From Lachnospiraceae bacterium UBA7027 (GTDB lineage Bacteria > Bacillota > Clostridia > Lachnospirales > Lachnospiraceae): a DNA stretch of 35,266 nucleotides. Below the pieces are notes generated by a model. That model was not told where the DNA came from and made no database searches. It saw only the letters and a program-made list of their open reading frames with translations. Below, piece by piece: positions 31,900 through 35,266 of the stretch (position 1 is the first letter of the stretch; each line of letters starts with the position of its first letter). The stretch lies in the NCBI GenBank assembly GCA_002494135.1, contig DLBG01000058.1, forward strand, positions 4,707 through 39,972, given 5' to 3'. The position numbers and the translations under genes were made by a program.

Positions 31900-32076
31900 A
31901 TGGATATTTGTTGTGAAGAATGTGCCAATTACGTATATGATGATGACGAGGAAGAATATGTCTGCTGCGTCAGTATGGACGAGGATGATTATATTCGCTT
32001 AAATACCGATTCACATTATCAGTGTCCCTATTATCAGTGCGGGGACGAATATAAAATTGTAAGGCACCAGATGTGA
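31900..32076 (+). CDS. Small Cys-rich DUF6472 family protein
   Basis: A 58-residue acidic protein starting MDICCEECANYVYDDDEEEY, with seven Cys (two CC/CxxC-like groups, then CPYYQC) and ending DEYKIVRHQM. The pattern matches the small DUF6472 family found in Lachnospiraceae, which probably binds a metal, though this is inference. It begins three bases after the zinc-ribbon gene with GAGG upstream, so the pair is one transcript, and a strong terminator follows. Confidence 0.85.
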   Translation: MDICCEECANYVYDDDEEEYVCCVSMDEDDYIRLNTDSHYQCPYYQCGDEYKIVRHQM

Positions 32077-32113
32077 TGCAGACAGGATATCCGGAATCTG
32101 TTTCAAACGTAAG

Positions 32114-32142
32114 AAAAGAGCACCCTTGCGGGTGCTCTTTTT
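32114..32142. terminator. Terminator after the DUF6472 gene
   Basis: A 9-bp stem (AGAGCACCC/GGGTGCTCT) with loop TTGC is followed by T residues and preceded by A residues. It can therefore also serve the minus-strand sensor gene that ends 34 bases away. Confidence 0.9.
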
Positions 32143-32175
32143 GATGCTGTTTTATTGAAATACAGGTTTCGAATT

Positions 32176-33192
32176 CTATTCCTCCGCCTCATATGCAGAA
32201 GGATGATTTTTCTGTTCCCATAAGGAGATGCGATAGATATTCTTTAAAGGACCTTCATCCATGAGTTCCACATCCACATTATACGTCATATGACCTTTGG
32301 AGTAGGTTGCGGAGCCTCTTGAAGTGTTCTTGTATTCCTTCAGCCATTCCCCGGGATACTCTTTTAAGAAGCCGTCATGCATAGCGGAGGTGTCTACTTT
32401 GATTTCCATAAGTTCGGGAATGATATCCTTTGCTTTTTCGTTGCTGCCGAGATAGTGGAAGGATTTATCGAAAATCATTACACCGGTTTCGGAAACGGGA
32501 CCAAAGGTGTCGTCTTCCGCAAGGCTTACATCATAGCGTTTTCCGATTAAGAGATACACAAGCAGGAGAATCTGTGCAAACACATAAGCTGCGGCACAGA
32601 AATGGATATCTTCGAAGAAAAACTGTTCAACGACAAAGGCACCGCCCAGAGCCAGTTCGGCCGCCAGGAAAAGGAAAACAATCAGGCGGGAAACCTCTTT
32701 TTGTTTTACCAGGCTGTAAATCAGAATTGTGAAATTCATCAGCATGTATACAAAGTTAAGAGCAAAGAATCCGTAGAACATGAAGCCGGTTCCACGGGTT
32801 AAATAAACGAGATCGTCTTCCCGGTGGAAATATACGTAAAGGTAGAAAACGTTAAGGTAGCCGTTAAACGCCGCACCCAGATAAAGTATTCCGGACAAAG
32901 TAAAATAAATCATCCGGAAAGCTTTCGGAATCTCTACTTTGCAGTATTCCAGAATCAGTGCCATCATAAAATATCCGACAAAACAGCCGCCCAGATAAAT
33001 GAAGCGTTCCGCACCCAGAGCTTCTTCCAGGTTCTCGGACAGGGAGTAAATCAGATATCCGATGTTTGAAAGAGGAAAAATCGCAAAGAGAATTGTTAAA
33101 GGAGTGCTTCGTTCCTTCTTCCAGAGTATGGCATAGCCAAAGGAAAGAAGCACGGAAAGAATCATCATTACCAGATAATACGCAAGCAGCAT
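32176..33192 (-). CDS. 7TM-PAS sensor protein without output domain
   Basis: A 338-residue membrane protein. About seven hydrophobic segments (~1-222) match the 7TM sensor region found in front of histidine kinases and diguanylate cyclases. They are followed by a PAS-like domain (~230-335, GVMIFDKSFHYLGSNEKAK, then DGFLKEYPGEWL). Relatives in Clostridia continue into GGDEF or kinase domains; this one stops after the PAS, and the ~80 bases downstream up to the terminator hold no further domain. The ligand and partner are unknown. AAAGGAG precedes the ATG. It could be a free-standing receptor or the remnant of a larger gene. Confidence 0.78.
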   Translation of the reverse strand: MLLAYYLVMMILSVLLSFGYAILWKKERSTPLTILFAIFPLSNIGYLIYSLSENLEEALGAERFIYLGGCFVGYFMMALILEYCKVEIPKAFRMIYFTLSGILYLGAAFNGYLNVFYLYVYFHREDDLVYLTRGTGFMFYGFFALNFVYMLMNFTILIYSLVKQKEVSRLIVFLFLAAELALGGAFVVEQFFFEDIHFCAAAYVFAQILLLVYLLIGKRYDVSLAEDDTFGPVSETGVMIFDKSFHYLGSNEKAKDIIPELMEIKVDTSAMHDGFLKEYPGEWLKEYKNTSRGSATYSKGHMTYNVDVELMDEGPLKNIYRISLWEQKNHPSAYEAEE

Positions 33193-33223
33193 AACGGTCT
33201 CCTTTTACATTACAAAATTGCCT

Positions 33224-33239
33224 GCCGGCATAAACCGGC
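33224..33239. repeat. GC-rich palindrome in the sensor 5' leader
   Basis: GCCGG and CCGGC flank a 6-base loop (CATAAA) in an AT-rich leader. On the minus strand it reads GTAGGGCCGG...CCGGCAGGC. This resembles short dispersed GTAGGG-type palindromes I recall from clostridial genomes, but only one copy is present here. Confidence 0.5.
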
Positions 33240-33251
33240 CCTACAAAAAAC

Positions 33252-33257
33252 ATTATA
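33252..33257 (-). promoter_or_regulatory. Candidate -10 of the sensor gene
   Basis: A perfect TATAAT on the minus strand lies 59 bases before the start codon. The matching -35 (CTTATT at 17 bases) is weak. Confidence 0.5.
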
Positions 33258-33300
33258 ACATATTGCCTCATAAAAATAAGATTCTTTTTGGAAGATGATG

Positions 33301-33306
33301 TATAAT
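33301..33306 (+). promoter_or_regulatory. Candidate -10 of the sirtuin gene
   Basis: A perfect TATAAT lies 23 bases before the ATG. No good -35 is seen at 16-18 bases. Confidence 0.5.
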
Positions 33307-33329
33307 GAAAAGACAAGGGGGTACGAATT

Positions 33330-34061
33330 ATGGAAGGTTTGGAAACATTAAAAAAATGGATAGACGAAAGTGATAACATTGTCTTTTTCGGAGGAGCGGG
33401 AGTCTCTACGGAGAGCGGAATTCCGGATTTTCGAAGCGTGGACGGACTGTATCATCAGAAATACGATTATCCGCCGGAGACCATTCTCAGTCACACATTC
33501 TTCATGCGCAATACGCCCGAATTTTATAAATTTTATTCGGACAAAATGCTTGTGGAAGGTGCAAAGCCGAATGCCGCACACCTAAAACTTGCCGAGTGGG
33601 AGAAGCAGGGGAAATTAAAGGCCGTAATCACACAGAATATCGACGGTCTTCATCAGATGGCCGGAAGTAAGGAAGTGCTGGAACTTCACGGAAGCGTGCA
33701 GAGAAATTACTGCATGAAGTGCCGGGAATTCTTTGATTTTGCGGCAATTAAGGAGAGAATGAACGAAGCAGAGGATCTGGTTCCCAAATGCCCGAAATGC
33801 GGAGGCATCATCAAACCGGACGTTGTTTTGTACGAGGAAGGCCTCGACGACGATGTCATGATGAAATCAATCCGCTATATTGCTAATGCGGATGTGCTGA
33901 TTATCGGAGGTACTTCGCTGGTGGTTTATCCGGCAGCAGGTCTGGTTGATTATTACAGAGGAAAGAAGCTTGTACTTGTGAATCTGTCCGCAACATCTAG
34001 GGACAGCCGGGCAGATTTAGTACTTCACGGAAAAATCGGCGAGGTTTTCTCCCAACTTTGA
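33330..34061 (+). CDS. NAD-dependent protein deacylase (sirtuin)
   Basis: A 243-residue Sir2-family enzyme that removes acyl groups from lysines with NAD+. NAD-binding motifs are GAGVSTESGIPDFRS (22-36) and TQNIDGLHQ (101-109); the catalytic His is H120 in ELHGS. The structural zinc is held by C128, C131, C154 and C157. The C-terminal GTSLVVYPAAGLVDYY completes the NAD site. It resembles bacterial CobB/SrtN. The divergent neighbour is the 7TM-PAS sensor; a functional link is unproven. Acyl specificity cannot be set from the sequence. Confidence 0.94.
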   Translation: MEGLETLKKWIDESDNIVFFGGAGVSTESGIPDFRSVDGLYHQKYDYPPETILSHTFFMRNTPEFYKFYSDKMLVEGAKPNAAHLKLAEWEKQGKLKAVITQNIDGLHQMAGSKEVLELHGSVQRNYCMKCREFFDFAAIKERMNEAEDLVPKCPKCGGIIKPDVVLYEEGLDDDVMMKSIRYIANADVLIIGGTSLVVYPAAGLVDYYRGKKLVLVNLSATSRDSRADLVLHGKIGEVFSQL

Positions 34062-34070
34062 TTTTAATGC

Positions 34071-34099
34071 TTGAAAACACGGGGGTTTTATGCTAAACT
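34071..34099 (+). promoter_or_regulatory. rpsF-ssb-rpsR promoter
   Basis: TTGAAA (34071-34076) and TAAACT (34094-34099) are separated by 17 bases, with TGC before the -10 (extended -10). The ~70-base leader that follows contains a small hairpin (TTGC/GCAA). S6:S18 autoregulatory leaders are known at this locus in other bacteria, but I cannot match the motif with confidence. Confidence 0.72.
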
Positions 34100-34171
34100 G
34101 TAACTCCGTGATGTAAAATTCCTTGCTCGCTGCAAAGACAGTGGGCCAGAGACCAAAAGGAGGTAACTAGC

Positions 34172-34462
34172 ATGAACAAGTATGAATTATGCGTTGTTGT
34201 CAATGCTAAACTCGAAGACGAGGGAAGAGCTGCAATTGTAGACAAGTGCAAAGCTCTCATCGAGAGATTCGGTGGTACGATCACAGATGTGGATGACTGG
34301 GGCAAGAAGAAACTTGCTTACGAAATCCAGAAGATGAAGGAAGCGTACTACTATTTCATCCACTTCGAGGCTGAAACGACCGCACCCATCGAAATCGAAA
34401 ACAGAGTTCGTATCATGGACGGCGTAATCAGATATTTGTGCGTTAGACAGGACGAGCAATAG
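34172..34462 (+). CDS. rpsF: 30S ribosomal protein S6
   Basis: A 96-residue S6 protein with the family opening MNKYELCVVVNAKLEDEGRA and the DDWGKKKLAYEIQKMKEAYY core. It binds S18 on the 30S platform. AAAGGAGG precedes the ATG. It is the first gene of the conserved rpsF-ssb-rpsR operon, and ssb begins 13 bases later. Confidence 0.97.
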   Translation: MNKYELCVVVNAKLEDEGRAAIVDKCKALIERFGGTITDVDDWGKKKLAYEIQKMKEAYYYFIHFEAETTAPIEIENRVRIMDGVIRYLCVRQDEQ

Positions 34463-34475
34463 AAAGTAGGTAAAT

Positions 34476-34913
34476 ATGAATAAAGTGATACTGATGGGCC
34501 GTTTGACCCGTGATCCCGAGGTTCGTTACTCACAGGGGGACAATCCCACGGCTGTGGCGAAGTATTCCCTGGCAGTAGACAGAAGATTCTCCAGAAATGA
34601 CGAGAACAACACCGATTTTATTAATATCGTTGCGTTCGGTAAGCAGGGAGAGTTTGCAGAGAAGTATCTGCATAAAGGAACGAAAATTCTTGTATCCGGC
34701 AGAATTCAGACCGGAAGCTATACCAACAAAGAGGGACAGAAGGTATACACGACAGAAGTTGTTGCCGAGGAGCAGGAGTTTGCGGAAAGCAAAAATGCTG
34801 CATCCGGCAATGCATTCGCAGGCAATTCCGGCGATGCCGGAGACGGTAAGAGCGGTGGAGACGATGACTTCATGAAGTTTGATAACGATACATCCGCAGA
34901 ATTGCCGTTCTAA
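34476..34913 (+). CDS. ssb: Single-stranded DNA-binding protein
   Basis: A 145-residue SSB with an N-terminal OB fold (MNKVILMGRLTRDPEVRYSQ, then FINIVAFGKQGEFAEKYLHKG), a Gly/Asp/Ser-rich linker and the acidic tail ending AELPF, the tip that recruits repair and replication proteins. Length and operon position indicate the housekeeping SSB. The ribosome site is weak (AAAGTAGG). Confidence 0.96.
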   Translation: MNKVILMGRLTRDPEVRYSQGDNPTAVAKYSLAVDRRFSRNDENNTDFINIVAFGKQGEFAEKYLHKGTKILVSGRIQTGSYTNKEGQKVYTTEVVAEEQEFAESKNAASGNAFAGNSGDAGDGKSGGDDDFMKFDNDTSAELPF

Positions 34914-34943
34914 GTTGACAGTTTTCATTAAGGAGGCAATATT

Positions 34944-35207
34944 ATGGCTTTTGTAAAGACAGATAAGACCGATTCTCCTATGAGAAGAAAAGGTGGAGTA
35001 CACAGAAGAAAAAAAGTCTGTGTGTTCTGTGGAAAAGATAATGTGATTGATTACAAGGATACAGCAAAGTTAAAGAGATACGTATCCGAAAGAGGTAAGA
35101 TTCTTCCCAGAAGAATTACCGGAAACTGCGCAAAGCATCAGAGAGCGCTTACCGTAGCAGTAAAGCGCGCACGTCACGTAGCTTTGATGCCTTACGTAAT
35201 GGACTAA
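34944..35207 (+). CDS. rpsR: 30S ribosomal protein S18
   Basis: An 87-residue S18 protein. The core KLKRYVSERGKILPRRITG is unmistakable. It has CVFC and a later CAKHQ, giving three Cys plus His, the zinc-binding (C+) form of S18 rather than the zinc-free paralogue. AAGGAGG precedes the ATG. The final 59 bases of the window contain no complete feature. Confidence 0.97.
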   Translation: MAFVKTDKTDSPMRRKGGVHRRKKVCVFCGKDNVIDYKDTAKLKRYVSERGKILPRRITGNCAKHQRALTVAVKRARHVALMPYVMD

Positions 35208-35266
35208 GTAAATTTCATTTTTTGCAAAAGAAAACCCCGAGGCGTTTTGATATGCTACCCCCAAGT

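Noticed and set aside
34100..34171. S6:S18 autoregulatory leader
   Set aside because: Only a 4-bp hairpin is clear. A longer helix (ACTGT/ACAGT) would need bases upstream of the predicted start site. Not called without a covariance search.
1..35266. tRNA genes, CRISPR arrays, insertion sequences or prophage
   Set aside because: No tRNA-like cloverleaf, regularly spaced repeats, transposase or integrase was seen on either strand by reading.

Overview
The window looks like chromosomal core sequence from a Firmicute of the Clostridia, most probably a Lachnospiraceae relative. Evidence: the order ricT - tRNA methyltransferase - rsmI, a class III fructose-1,6-bisphosphatase, mecA, a meso-DAP-type murE, DUF1846, DUF6472 and DUF4037 proteins, a SleB-like hydrolase, strong AGGAGG ribosome sites and TTGACA/TATAAT promoters. 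I see no phage, transposon, CRISPR array, tRNA or rRNA. The placement is inferred from gene content only.

Layout. 1-2170: end of ricT, then two RNA methyltransferase genes in an overlapping string. 2156-2504: acpP with its own promoter and terminator. 2516-4822: a DUF1846 gene and a TIGR00266/AIM24 gene as a two-gene unit ending in a hairpin. 4857-9066: a trans-editing AlaX-like protein, an EamA transporter and a glycogen-debranching-type enzyme. 9069-9321, minus strand: SRP RNA with a clear promoter; its terminator U-tract overlaps the end of the debranching gene. 9355-12338, minus strand: mecA, acyl-ACP thioesterase and murE as one transcription unit. 12339-12828: a 490-base gene-free stretch. 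12829-19023, plus strand: a membrane-anchored SH3/GH18 protein, Sua5, RpiB, Upp, dCMP deaminase, a secreted coiled-coil/SleB-type hydrolase and a small two-repeat protein. 19033-19527, minus strand: a DUF402 gene converging on a shared terminator. 19706-27259: the full F-type ATP synthase operon (atpZ, atpI, then a, c, b, delta, alpha, gamma, beta, epsilon). 27262-31045: fbp, a TPR protein and a DUF4037 protein. 31064-32142: a zinc-ribbon/DUF4177 protein and a 58-residue DUF6472 protein. 32176-33192, minus strand: a 7TM-PAS sensor without an output domain. 33330-34061: a sirtuin. 34071-35207: rpsF-ssb-rpsR.

How they work together. Most genes are housekeeping: translation quality (RsmI, the tRNA methyltransferase, AlaX, Sua5, S6/S18), nucleotide salvage (Upp, dCMP deaminase), sugar and glycogen metabolism (RpiB, Fbp, debranching enzyme), envelope growth (MurE, GH18 and SleB-type proteins), protein targeting (SRP RNA) and energy (ATP synthase). 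The c subunit carries the full set of residues that bind sodium in known Na+-coupled enzymes, so the ATP synthase is probably driven by sodium.

I found no clear new multi-gene system. The points most worth checking are the sodium signature, an AlaX-like editing protein lacking its fourth zinc ligand, the output-less sensor, the compact SRP RNA locus, the TPR-DUF4037 pair and the two-repeat protein beside the cell-wall hydrolase.
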